This document shows positions 53,214-60,787 of a DNA stretch of 64,000 nt, piece after piece. Both the position numbers and the translations under genes were made by a program. The number at the start of each line of letters is the position of its first letter. The first letter of the stretch is position 1. The notes below the pieces were generated by a model. It was not told the origin of the DNA. It was given only the letters and a program-made list of their open reading frames with translations, and made no database searches. This DNA comes from Desulfobotulus mexicanus (lineage in GTDB: Bacteria > Desulfobacterota > Desulfobacteria > Desulfobacterales > ASO4-4): assembly GCF_006175995.1 (NCBI RefSeq), contig NZ_VDMB01000013.1, positions 45,035 to 109,034 of the forward strand, read 5' to 3'.

Positions 53214-54539
53214 ATGAGAGAACAGATTGTTGAAAAAATAAAAAATGCCGGGGTTGTGGGGGCTGGCGGTGCCGGTTTCCCCACCCATGTGAAGGTGAAT
53301 GCGGATGTGGACACGGTACTGGTCAATGGTGCTTCCTGTGAGCCTTTGCTCATGAGTGATCCCTACCTCATGGAAGAAGAGCTTGCCACCATGATCCGGG
53401 GCCTTGAAACTGTACTGGACAGCACCGGGGCCAAAAAGGGGATCATTTGCCTGAAGGGCAAACATGAAAAGGCCATGGCTGCCGTAAGAAAAGCTGTGGC
53501 AGAAAATGGTTCCGGTCGCCTTGCTGCATTTGAGCTTAAGGATTTTTATCCGGCAGGGGATGAGCAGGTACTGGTCCGGGAGGTTCTGGGCAGGACCGTG
53601 CCCGAAGGCGGCATTCCCCTTCAGGTGGGTGTTGTGGTCAGCAATGTGGAATCCCTTTATAATGTTGCCCTTGCCATGGACGATCAGCCCCTTGTGGATC
53701 GTTACGTCACCGTTACCGGTGAGGTGAAGCGTCATATGGTGGTGAAGGTTCCCGTGGGCAGCCTTGTTTCTGATCTGATTGCCTTTGCAGGCGGTCCCAC
53801 TATTTCCGATTTCAGGGTGGTGGATGGCGGTCCCATGATGGGCCGGGTGCTGCCGGACATGGATCAGCCCGTGACCAAGACCACCAGCGGACTAATTGTG
53901 CTGCCTCCGGACCATACGGTGGTGGCCAGAAAAATCATGGATCCTGAAAGGGTGCGCAAAATCACCAACAGCATATGCTGTCAGTGTTCCCAGTGTACGG
54001 ATCTTTGTCCCCGCAATCTGCTGGGGCATTCCCTGAATCCCCATAAACTGATGCGGGTGCTGGCTTCCGGCGAGCTTGGCAGTGACGCGGCCCGTGAGGC
54101 GCTTCTCTGCTCCGAGTGCGGGATCTGTGAAAAATTCGCCTGCCCCATGATGGTTTCACCGAGGGAAGTGAACGCCCAGATCAAAAAAGTTCTGATGAAG
54201 GAAGGTATCCGCTGGCAGGGCTCCGGGAGGGAACCTGTGAACCATCCTTTCCGGGAAAGCCGCTATATACCCACCAAGCGTCTCATGATGCGCCTGAATG
54301 TCATGCAGTATGACACCCATCCGGGTCTGGTGACTGGCTTTGTGCCTTCCCTTGTTAAAATTCCTCTGCATCAGCATATCGGAGCCCCGGCCATTTGTCT
54401 TGTGGCCGAAGGGGACAGGGTGAAGCGGGGAGATCTCATCGGAGAGATTCCTGAAAAGGCTCTGGGTGCCAGAATCCATGCCAGTATAGATGGCGTGGTG
54501 AAAAGCACTGCAGCAGGTGTGGTAACCATTGCCGCCTGA
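53214..54539 (+). CDS. pduS: PduS/RnfC-like iron-sulfur flavoprotein
   Basis: This 441-residue protein begins with the FMN-dinucleotide region GAGGAGFPTHVK, followed by the RnfC/NuoF-like core (DEQVLVREVLG and VVVSNVESLYNVA). Two [4Fe-4S] clusters are encoded: CCQCSQCTDLCP and CSECGICEKFACP. The C-terminus holds a barrel-sandwich segment (IHASIDGVVKSTAAGV). In Pdu compartments PduS reduces cobalamin. Here no B12 enzyme is present, so electrons may go to CutD, or NADH oxidation may be linked to the PduT-like shell proteins. The ATG at 53214 follows GTGGGGA. Confidence 0.9.
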   Translation: MREQIVEKIKNAGVVGAGGAGFPTHVKVNADVDTVLVNGASCEPLLMSDPYLMEEELATMIRGLETVLDSTGAKKGIICLKGKHEKAMAAVRKAVAENGSGRLAAFELKDFYPAGDEQVLVREVLGRTVPEGGIPLQVGVVVSNVESLYNVALAMDDQPLVDRYVTVTGEVKRHMVVKVPVGSLVSDLIAFAGGPTISDFRVVDGGPMMGRVLPDMDQPVTKTTSGLIVLPPDHTVVARKIMDPERVRKITNSICCQCSQCTDLCPRNLLGHSLNPHKLMRVLASGELGSDAAREALLCSECGICEKFACPMMVSPREVNAQIKKVLMKEGIRWQGSGREPVNHPFRESRYIPTKRLMMRLNVMQYDTHPGLVTGFVPSLVKIPLHQHIGAPAICLVAEGDRVKRGDLIGEIPEKALGARIHASIDGVVKSTAAGVVTIAA

Positions 54540-54634
54540 TGTTTCTGCCCTTGTGCAGAGGTCTGCCTGATTCAGGGGCAGTATCAGGAACACAGGTGTA
54601 TACTTCAGGGATTTAATCAGAGAGGGTGAATATA

Positions 54635-55186
54635 ATGGATTTAAGAACTATAGGTTGTGTGGAACTGAACAGCATTGCCCTGGGCATGCACACCGCCGAT
54701 GAAATGGTTAAGGCCGCAGAGGTGAAACTTGTGCTGGCACGTCCCACCTGCCCCGGTCGCTATCTTATTATGGTTGCGGGGGATACGGGGGCTGTGAAAA
54801 GCTCCGTGGAAACTGGCCTTGAAATTGGCGGGGAGATGATCATCGACTGGTTTGTTCTGCCCAATGTCCACAGTGCTGTGATTCCAGCCCTCAACGGAAC
54901 CGGGCTGCGGGCCTCCATCGACGCTCTGGGCGTCATCGAAACCTTTACCACGGCCTCCTGCATTCTGGCCGCCGATGCCGCAGCCAAGGCGGGGCAGGTG
55001 GATCTCCTTGAAATCCGTTTTGCAGCGGGTCTTGCCGGTAAATCCTTTGTGACCATGACCGGTGATGTGGGATCTGTGAGATCTTCCGTCACCGCTGGTG
55101 TGGAAGGTGTGGGAGATTCCGGACCCGTTTACAGCCATGTGGTAATCCCTTCGCCCAGTTCGGATCTTAAGGCCCACCTTCTGTAA
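54635..55186 (+). CDS. pduT: PduT-like tandem BMC shell protein with iron-sulfur Cys (BMC-T), copy 2
   Basis: This 183-residue protein closely follows PduT: ARPTCPGRYLIMVAG in the first domain gives the cluster-binding Cys, and ALGVIETFTTASCILAADAA opens the second domain. In PduT the [4Fe-4S] cluster sits at the threefold pore and can pass electrons to or from PduS. The pduS gene lies just upstream in the same operon, which supports that pairing. I chose ATG 54635, eight bases after AGAGGG, over the GTG at 54626. Confidence 0.9.
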   Translation: MDLRTIGCVELNSIALGMHTADEMVKAAEVKLVLARPTCPGRYLIMVAGDTGAVKSSVETGLEIGGEMIIDWFVLPNVHSAVIPALNGTGLRASIDALGVIETFTTASCILAADAAAKAGQVDLLEIRFAAGLAGKSFVTMTGDVGSVRSSVTAGVEGVGDSGPVYSHVVIPSPSSDLKAHLL

Positions 55187-55287
55187 AGGGTTGTCTGGTT
55201 TAGTGGTGGCATGAAGCCCCGGATGAGAATACGAAGAAATAATAAGGAACAGCCCTTGCTTTTCTACCTTTGAGAAACCTTTTTTAT

Positions 55288-55420
55288 GAAGCTTTCACCC
55301 CAACCATCTGGCTTCGAGAGCCTCAGCCACCATTCAGTGGGAGATGAAGCCGTGGGAATAAATTATTTCTCCCTTCTCCCTCAGGGAGAGGGGCCGGGGG
55401 GTGAGGGCTGAAAATGCTGA
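55288..55420 (-). repeat. REP-like repeat copy between pduT and eutS-like gene
   Basis: This region holds CTGGCTTCGAGAGCCTCAGCCACC, whose reverse complement matches the repeat at 43716-43790 (GGTGGCTGAGC, CGAAGCCAG). CTCCCTTCTCCCTCAGGGAGAGGGG, which forms a hairpin, follows. The 250-base gap otherwise has no gene. Confidence 0.65.
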
Positions 55421-55433
55421 CAGGAGGAAAAGA

Positions 55434-55790
55434 ATGGTGATGGCCGATGAACCTAAACAGCGGGTCATTCAGGAATATGTTCCGGGAAAACAGGTAACAC
55501 TGGCCCATGTGATAGCAAGCCCCCATAAGAGCATTTATCTGAAGCTTGGTCTTGATGATGATGCAGGGGACGCCATTGGCATTCTAACCATAACCCCCAG
55601 TGAGGGCGTTATCATCGCAGCGGACATTGCCACCAAGGCAGCTTCCGTGGACATTGGCTTTCTGGACCGCTTTGGTGGCTCCCTTGTGATCGTGGGGGAT
55701 GTGGCCAGTGTGGAGGCTGCCTTAAGGGCCGTTCTCCATTATTTTGACGAAGTACTGCATTACGCATCCGTTGACATGACACGCTCATGA
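55434..55790 (+). CDS. eutS: EutS/PduU-like permuted BMC shell protein
   Basis: This 118-residue shell protein has the start [20 protein letters not shown], which matches the EutS/PduU N-terminal strands that form a small beta-barrel over the pore. The permuted BMC domain follows ([20 protein letters not shown]). AGGAGG lies six bases upstream of the ATG. A run of repeat sequence precedes it. The eutP gene follows within about 20 bases, a common pair in eut and pdu operons. Confidence 0.9.
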   Translation: MVMADEPKQRVIQEYVPGKQVTLAHVIASPHKSIYLKLGLDDDAGDAIGILTITPSEGVIIAADIATKAASVDIGFLDRFGGSLVIVGDVASVEAALRAVLHYFDEVLHYASVDMTRS

Positions 55791-55808
55791 AAACAGGAAG
55801 GAAAGCCC

Positions 55809-56243
55809 ATGCCGAAGACCATGAAAAGGGTGCTTCTCATCGGTGAAAACGGTGTGGGCAAGACCGCCCTCATTGAAGCCCTCTCAGGGCAGCGTCCCGC
55901 CACCCGCAGGCCCATGGCCCTTGAATTCTGCGGCCCCTTCATCAATACGCCGGGTGAGTTTCTGGAAAACCGGCGCTTCTATCCCGCCATCATCACCACC
56001 TCCGCAGACTGTGACATGGTTCTCATGGTTCAGGATGCCACCCGCATCAGCAGCCTTTTTCCGCCGCAGTTTGCGACCCTCTTCACCCGAAGGGTGCTGG
56101 GCGTGATCTCAAGGGCCGAAGCCCCTGAAAATCAGGTGGAAAGGGCAAAACGTTTCCTTCAGAACGCCGGAGCCAATGAAATTGTGTGCTGGAATACGGA
56201 AACGGGCGAGGGGCTTGAGGTGATCCGGGCTTTGGTGTTTTGA
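55809..56243 (+). CDS. eutP: EutP/PduV-like small GTPase
   Basis: This 144-residue protein has the P-loop GENGVGKTA (about 12-20), a switch-like INTPGEFLENRRFYPA segment and a base-binding region GVISRAEAPE. EutP/PduV proteins associate with the compartment surface and may guide its position. It is the last plus-strand gene of the operon. The final 330 bp are nearly repeated at 63341-63670. The two copies differ mostly in the last 50 bases. The minus-strand NLR cassette begins only 40 bases beyond its stop. Confidence 0.9.
   Translation: MPKTMKRVLLIGENGVGKTALIEALSGQRPATRRPMALEFCGPFINTPGEFLENRRFYPAIITTSADCDMVLMVQDATRISSLFPPQFATLFTRRVLGVISRAEAPENQVERAKRFLQNAGANEIVCWNTETGEGLEVIRALVF
55914..56243 (+). 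repeat. Direct repeat unit A (3' part of eutP)
   Basis: These 330 bases of eutP recur at 63341-63670 in the same direction with equal length. By eye about 19 bases differ: only about six in the first 280, and the other 13 in the last 50. The pair brackets the three-gene NLR cassette. Confidence 0.85.
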
Positions 56244-56283
56244 AACCGGAGTTTTTTTTGAAACATCCGCTGGATCTTATGGG

Positions 56284-59200
56284 TCACTGTTCCAGATTTT
56301 TTGTCAGTCCTATCACCCCGGCTATCCGTTCCTCAAAAAAGAGATCCCAGATATCCAGACAGCGCAGGGCAATGCTGTGGTTTCTCTTTTCCTGTGACTG
56401 CTCGTAAAGCCGCAGCAGAAGACCTGGCATTTCCTGAGATGGATAGGGCTGATGGGATCTCTTTTCTTTCAGAATTTTGGGGATTTCTTCAAAAACTGCA
56501 AAAATAATATCTGCCAGGGGGACAAGATCTCCCTTGAACTCCTTCAAGTCTCGAATGAAATGGTTAAAACTGTCGTCAAAGGCCTGAGACCTGATGTAGG
56601 CCCGTATGAAGGGTATCGCCTCAGAACGCTCAAGAAGACCACCTTCCCTGAAGATATTTCTCAGCTCATTCCGTACTTCCTTTTCTCCATCGTTCATAAA
56701 CTGGAGAAGAAGATCCTTACATTTTTCAAAATGCTTTATGTCATGTATGAATGAAGCTGCCACGTGAGCTACCCCTCTTCTCTGTGCGAGCGTGCCGTTT
56801 CTGCACTGGGACAGTTCTTCTTCAAAAAAGTCCCAGAACAGCCAGCGTCCCGCAACCTGCCTTGCCCCCTGAAAAGCCACATCCTGGAAGGAAGAAAAAG
56901 CCATTTCAGGAATCAGATGACCGACGGTTTCAGTATGGCCTGGAATCAGAGCGTTGAAAAGAGGCAGGCCATGTGGTGAGGCAGCTATGCGTGGATCTCC
57001 CTCACAGGCCATGGAAAACCAGCGAGCTGCCAGATCCCTGTCTATATTCATAACCGGTTCAATGGCTTTGATGGCCGCCATTCTGACGGCGGGATGGGGG
57101 TCTCGGACAAGAGCTTCAATGGCGGGCCGCATGATTTCAAAGCAGTCTCCATGCTTCGACAAGATACGGCCTATGGCATCTGCGGCCACTCCACGGACAC
57201 AGTTGAGACTGCGTCCATCAAGATGATGAACTTTAGTCCCATCAGACCCTTCGTTTTCCATTCTCGGATCTGGATGCTGGGTGGCATAATGAATCAGATG
57301 GCTAAGGGTTTTTTCCTGCCAGGGTTCATCGGCCCTTTCCCTGAGCATACGACAGAAAAGCAGGGCATATGCCTCGTCTTCTCCCGGAGGGTGCTGAACC
57401 AGAAAAGCCTCAATGTTTTTTATCTGCGCAGGACTCCAGGAGTCTTGCTGAGATTCAGCCTTATTTTCCGCAGGAGGCTTATAGGTAAAACCCTCCAAAA
57501 TGGCTGCAAAATACGCGGGATGGGTATCTGGTGGGAAGCGAAGGGCAAGCTTTACAAATCTTTCAGGAAATCGCCTTGCCATGGAGGATAGGCTGGCCGC
57601 AAACTGGTTTATGGATGTCGTGAGGACATGCTCTGAGTTTTTTTGAATCCATTTGAGATTGTCTTTTTTCGTAACTTTTTTAGAAGAGACAATGCGGAGC
57701 CAGGCAGAGTCGCTGATTTTTTCCAGATTGGGCGTGAGTTTGGAACCGATGAATCCTCCGGAAGTAGCCCCTGACCTGAAATAAGTAGCCTCTGGAACCT
57801 CTCTGAATTTTCGTTTCAGAACCCTTATGAGATCTCTGGTGGAAGCTTTTATCCTTGAAGAATCCAGAGCAAGAAGCAGAAATTTCTGGGTTCTGCCCCA
57901 GTAGTGACCGAAATTGCCATGCTGCCATCCTTTGAGAAAATACTCGGCGTTAAATTTTTCTTGTGGGGAATGGTAATGGATAAGGGTTTCTTCCAGTTCA
58001 TGGAACAGACCTTGGGAACAGTGGGGAGAGAGTTTTTTGATCAGGCGGATAGCAGGCCCCCATTTCGATTTTTTTGCGTAAGAATCCAGCCAGAATTTTT
58101 CAGTGTCGGAAAGCAGCCAGCGGATACCAACATCCGCATGGTGGGAAGGAAGATTCGCATAAAGGGACATCAGAATTTCCTGAACCACAGGAGAGGTGCT
58201 TTTTTCCAGAGAAGACAACTCTTCAAGAAGAAATTCTGTCTGTTCATCAAGAAGGATTTTTCCTGCCTGAATAAGGATTTCCAGCGCCCCGCGGGCAAAA
58301 TCCGTCTGAGGCCGTCTATAATAAAAACCCTCCTTTTCCCACATGCCAAGCCGTGTCTCATCGTGTGGATCGGGATGGATGTCCGTTAATCTGACAATTT
58401 CAGGAAAAAGAAGTTTCCAGCCCTGCTCAGGGCATTGCGCGATTGTTTTTTTCAGGATTTGCAGGTCAGGTCTGTACCAGTTTTTAAAATCGTCATTTTC
58501 TTTGCGGATAAGGCGACCCTGGGTATCCAGGTGCCATGTGGAAAGTATTGTTTCAACCAGTCGGACGGCCCTCAGGGGGGACTTTGAACCCAGAGAATCC
58601 CAGCATACGGGGCTTTTCATGTGACCGCAGCGGATAAGATCCAGACGCAGTGCAAACATGGCATCTGAATCATTGGCCTCATCCCAGCATAAGGTATTCA
58701 GAATACGGCGGGGCCAGTCTTCTCCTTTGTGGAGAAAAGGACGCAGGGTTTCCGCCACCTGATCCGGCAGGGTATCTGTTACGGATCGGAGCAGAGAGAG
58801 AGCCTTGAAGGCCTCCTCTTCCTGGGAGAGGGAAAGCCAGCGCTGGATGCTGCCGGATGTGAGAAGAATGCGAACCCATGGCGCATGACCTGAAAAAACG
58901 GTTTCCAGCATATGGCCCTGCCATTTATCTTTCTTGCTCAGGTCAAGGCAATAATGACGGATTTCTTCTGAGGGTGCATCAAGCTGCCCAAGGATTTCAA
59001 GCACCAGATGCTTCATGTGGAAACGTACATGGGGAGACTCCAGAAGATTCTGGGCGGCGCTGAAAAAATCCGGAGCCGATTCTTCTGTCAAAAGGGTTAG
59101 TACCTGGCGAAGCTGCTCACGCCGGAAGAGGGATTGCTGTTCTCTGATCCCTAGCCATGTGAGTACCGTTCCATTGCCTTCATAAATGCGGGGAAGCAGA

Positions 59201-60321
59201 CGTTCCGCAACAAGGTAATCCAGATAACGCTGGTGACAGAAGCTGATTCTCTGCCGATCCTTTTGAAGAAGTCCAAAGGAGATGAGTTTATCCAGAAGGA
59301 TGGTGCTGCTGTTTTCCAGGCGGCCGACAGGAGCGGACACTTCTCCCCTTGTTTCCATATGATCCAGAAGCGGTTTCAGGAAGGCATCCATCTCTTTGGC
59401 GGAAACAGAAGCCTTTTCTTCCAGAGTGCGGCGGAGGTTTTCCAGAAAACAGCGCATCAGTTGCGTGGCGGTTTGGAAAGGCATCTGCCCTCCGTCTTCC
59501 CTGATCTTTAACCACATGGAAAGATGGAGGGGGATAGCAAGGATACGCCGCTGCTGTTTGCTCAGGCTTTCAAAATCCGGCCCGATGATGCCCCTGATCT
59601 CCTCTTCCGCAAGCGCCTCAACAGCAATTTTGACAAATTTTTCTTTTTCAGGCCCCTCCAGAAAGGCTCGGATTTCCGGATCGTTTTCAAGGTCAAAGGT
59701 ACGGCAGGCAAAGACAAGAATCCTGTCTTTACCCTGTTCACGAAGGGCACGAACCTGTCTCAGCATTTCCTTGCAGATATCCATGGCTCTGCTGGAATGG
59801 GCAGCCGTCCAGCGGATGGCATCCAGCTGATCGAGAATCAGGACGGCCTTATCCTCTCCAGCCATGGCGGAGAGGGCCAGAGCCGGGGAGCCTTGCAGAT
59901 CCATTTCCATTCCGTACTGTCTGGCGCTTTTGTCGGGAATCCGCCGATCCAGACGCAGGGGAAGGCAGGGAATGCCTTTTTCCCTGAGGTCTTGTGTGAG
60001 CTTATGGAGGACAGCACTTTTTCCGTATCCCGAAGGCCCATGCACAAGGATATCCTGACCCTTTTCGATGGCATCCTCTATCCGGCTGAAGATTTTGCTG
60101 CGGATAATTTCTGGCTGGATCAGGTTGGAGCCAATGGAATCCAGAAACTGCTCCTGAAGTTCCGTCACAACGGAAGCTGTCTGTGGAGAAAATATAAGAG
60201 GATTAAGGGTTTCCGCAGGAATGATTTGATCTGAAGATGGTGTAAAGAGGATGACATTTTGAGTGATAATTTGTGTAGTTTTAATGTCGCTGCCAATATT
60301 GAACATATTTTGCTGGTGCAT
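56284..60321 (-). CDS. STAND/NLR-like ATPase with C-terminal HEAT-like repeats and N-terminal amyloid-like motif
   Basis: This 1345-residue protein has a P-loop GPSGYGKS (95-102) and Walker B AVLILDQLD (to about 166), then a long helical region. Around 900-1200 it carries HEAT-like repeats (DPHPAVRMAAIKAIEPV). The first 26 residues hold IGSDIKTTQIITQNVIL, which mirrors the C-terminal end of the small protein encoded just upstream. I chose ATG 60321 (GAGG nine bases upstream) because the longer frame to 60372 starts with TTG. Layout and neighbour fit an NLR-type immune receptor whose N-terminal motif triggers an effector by amyloid templating. This is inference. Confidence 0.8.
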   Translation of the reverse strand: MHQQNMFNIGSDIKTTQIITQNVILFTPSSDQIIPAETLNPLIFSPQTASVVTELQEQFLDSIGSNLIQPEIIRSKIFSRIEDAIEKGQDILVHGPSGYGKSAVLHKLTQDLREKGIPCLPLRLDRRIPDKSARQYGMEMDLQGSPALALSAMAGEDKAVLILDQLDAIRWTAAHSSRAMDICKEMLRQVRALREQGKDRILVFACRTFDLENDPEIRAFLEGPEKEKFVKIAVEALAEEEIRGIIGPDFESLSKQQRRILAIPLHLSMWLKIREDGGQMPFQTATQLMRCFLENLRRTLEEKASVSAKEMDAFLKPLLDHMETRGEVSAPVGRLENSSTILLDKLISFGLLQKDRQRISFCHQRYLDYLVAERLLPRIYEGNGTVLTWLGIREQQSLFRREQLRQVLTLLTEESAPDFFSAAQNLLESPHVRFHMKHLVLEILGQLDAPSEEIRHYCLDLSKKDKWQGHMLETVFSGHAPWVRILLTSGSIQRWLSLSQEEEAFKALSLLRSVTDTLPDQVAETLRPFLHKGEDWPRRILNTLCWDEANDSDAMFALRLDLIRCGHMKSPVCWDSLGSKSPLRAVRLVETILSTWHLDTQGRLIRKENDDFKNWYRPDLQILKKTIAQCPEQGWKLLFPEIVRLTDIHPDPHDETRLGMWEKEGFYYRRPQTDFARGALEILIQAGKILLDEQTEFLLEELSSLEKSTSPVVQEILMSLYANLPSHHADVGIRWLLSDTEKFWLDSYAKKSKWGPAIRLIKKLSPHCSQGLFHELEETLIHYHSPQEKFNAEYFLKGWQHGNFGHYWGRTQKFLLLALDSSRIKASTRDLIRVLKRKFREVPEATYFRSGATSGGFIGSKLTPNLEKISDSAWLRIVSSKKVTKKDNLKWIQKNSEHVLTTSINQFAASLSSMARRFPERFVKLALRFPPDTHPAYFAAILEGFTYKPPAENKAESQQDSWSPAQIKNIEAFLVQHPPGEDEAYALLFCRMLRERADEPWQEKTLSHLIHYATQHPDPRMENEGSDGTKVHHLDGRSLNCVRGVAADAIGRILSKHGDCFEIMRPAIEALVRDPHPAVRMAAIKAIEPVMNIDRDLAARWFSMACEGDPRIAASPHGLPLFNALIPGHTETVGHLIPEMAFSSFQDVAFQGARQVAGRWLFWDFFEEELSQCRNGTLAQRRGVAHVAASFIHDIKHFEKCKDLLLQFMNDGEKEVRNELRNIFREGGLLERSEAIPFIRAYIRSQAFDDSFNHFIRDLKEFKGDLVPLADIIFAVFEEIPKILKEKRSHQPYPSQEMPGLLLRLYEQSQEKRNHSIALRCLDIWDLFFEERIAGVIGLTKNLEQ

Positions 60322-60406
60322 CGTGCGGTGCCTCACTTTTTGAGAACCTGCGGAAAACCTAACCCAGATCAAAGTATTTGCCCGCTTTGGGGGAGCCTTG
60401 AAGTGT

Positions 60407-60784
60407 CTATTTTATTACAACATTTCCATATCCTACCACTTGGGTGCTAGTGATGTTATTTCCCGTATTGATCTGAGTCTGCTTTATGTTTGTCATGATT
60501 TTTTCCTTTGGCAGCAGTTCCATGATTTCTTTCATGAAGATTGGATCAGCCATTTTCAGCTCTAACTGCATCCTCAGCATTTCTTTAACTCCGTCGTCTT
60601 CGGGATAGTTTTCTGCCAAATTTAAGGCAGTTTTAGGGGCTGGTTCAGACAATTTATCCTTGAGCCAATGGAACAGTTTTTTTCTGCCCGTATCCAGACC
60701 CTGTTCCACAGTTTTACCAGCAGCATGAAGAAGGTAGGGGGTAAGATAGGCGATAGCACTCTGGGAAAGGCTTACGACATCCAT
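60407..60784 (-). CDS. Candidate Bell-domain effector with C-terminal amyloid-like motif
   Basis: This 125-residue protein has a helical N-terminal domain. A hydrophobic start (QSAIAYLTPYLLHAAGK) leads into amphipathic helices to about residue 95. A short beta-prone tail rich in G, N, T, Q and V follows (about 106-124, NTGNNITSTQVVGYGNVVI). The tail resembles motifs at the N-termini of both flanking ATPases. Bell domains with such tails act in bacterial NLR systems as membrane-damaging effectors, so toxicity on activation is plausible. The ATG follows AAAGGAG, which lies inside the end of the upstream gene, so translation is coupled. Function is inference from architecture. Confidence 0.72.
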   Translation of the reverse strand: MDVVSLSQSAIAYLTPYLLHAAGKTVEQGLDTGRKKLFHWLKDKLSEPAPKTALNLAENYPEDDGVKEMLRMQLELKMADPIFMKEIMELLPKEKIMTNIKQTQINTGNNITSTQVVGYGNVVIK

Positions 60785-60787
60785 GGT

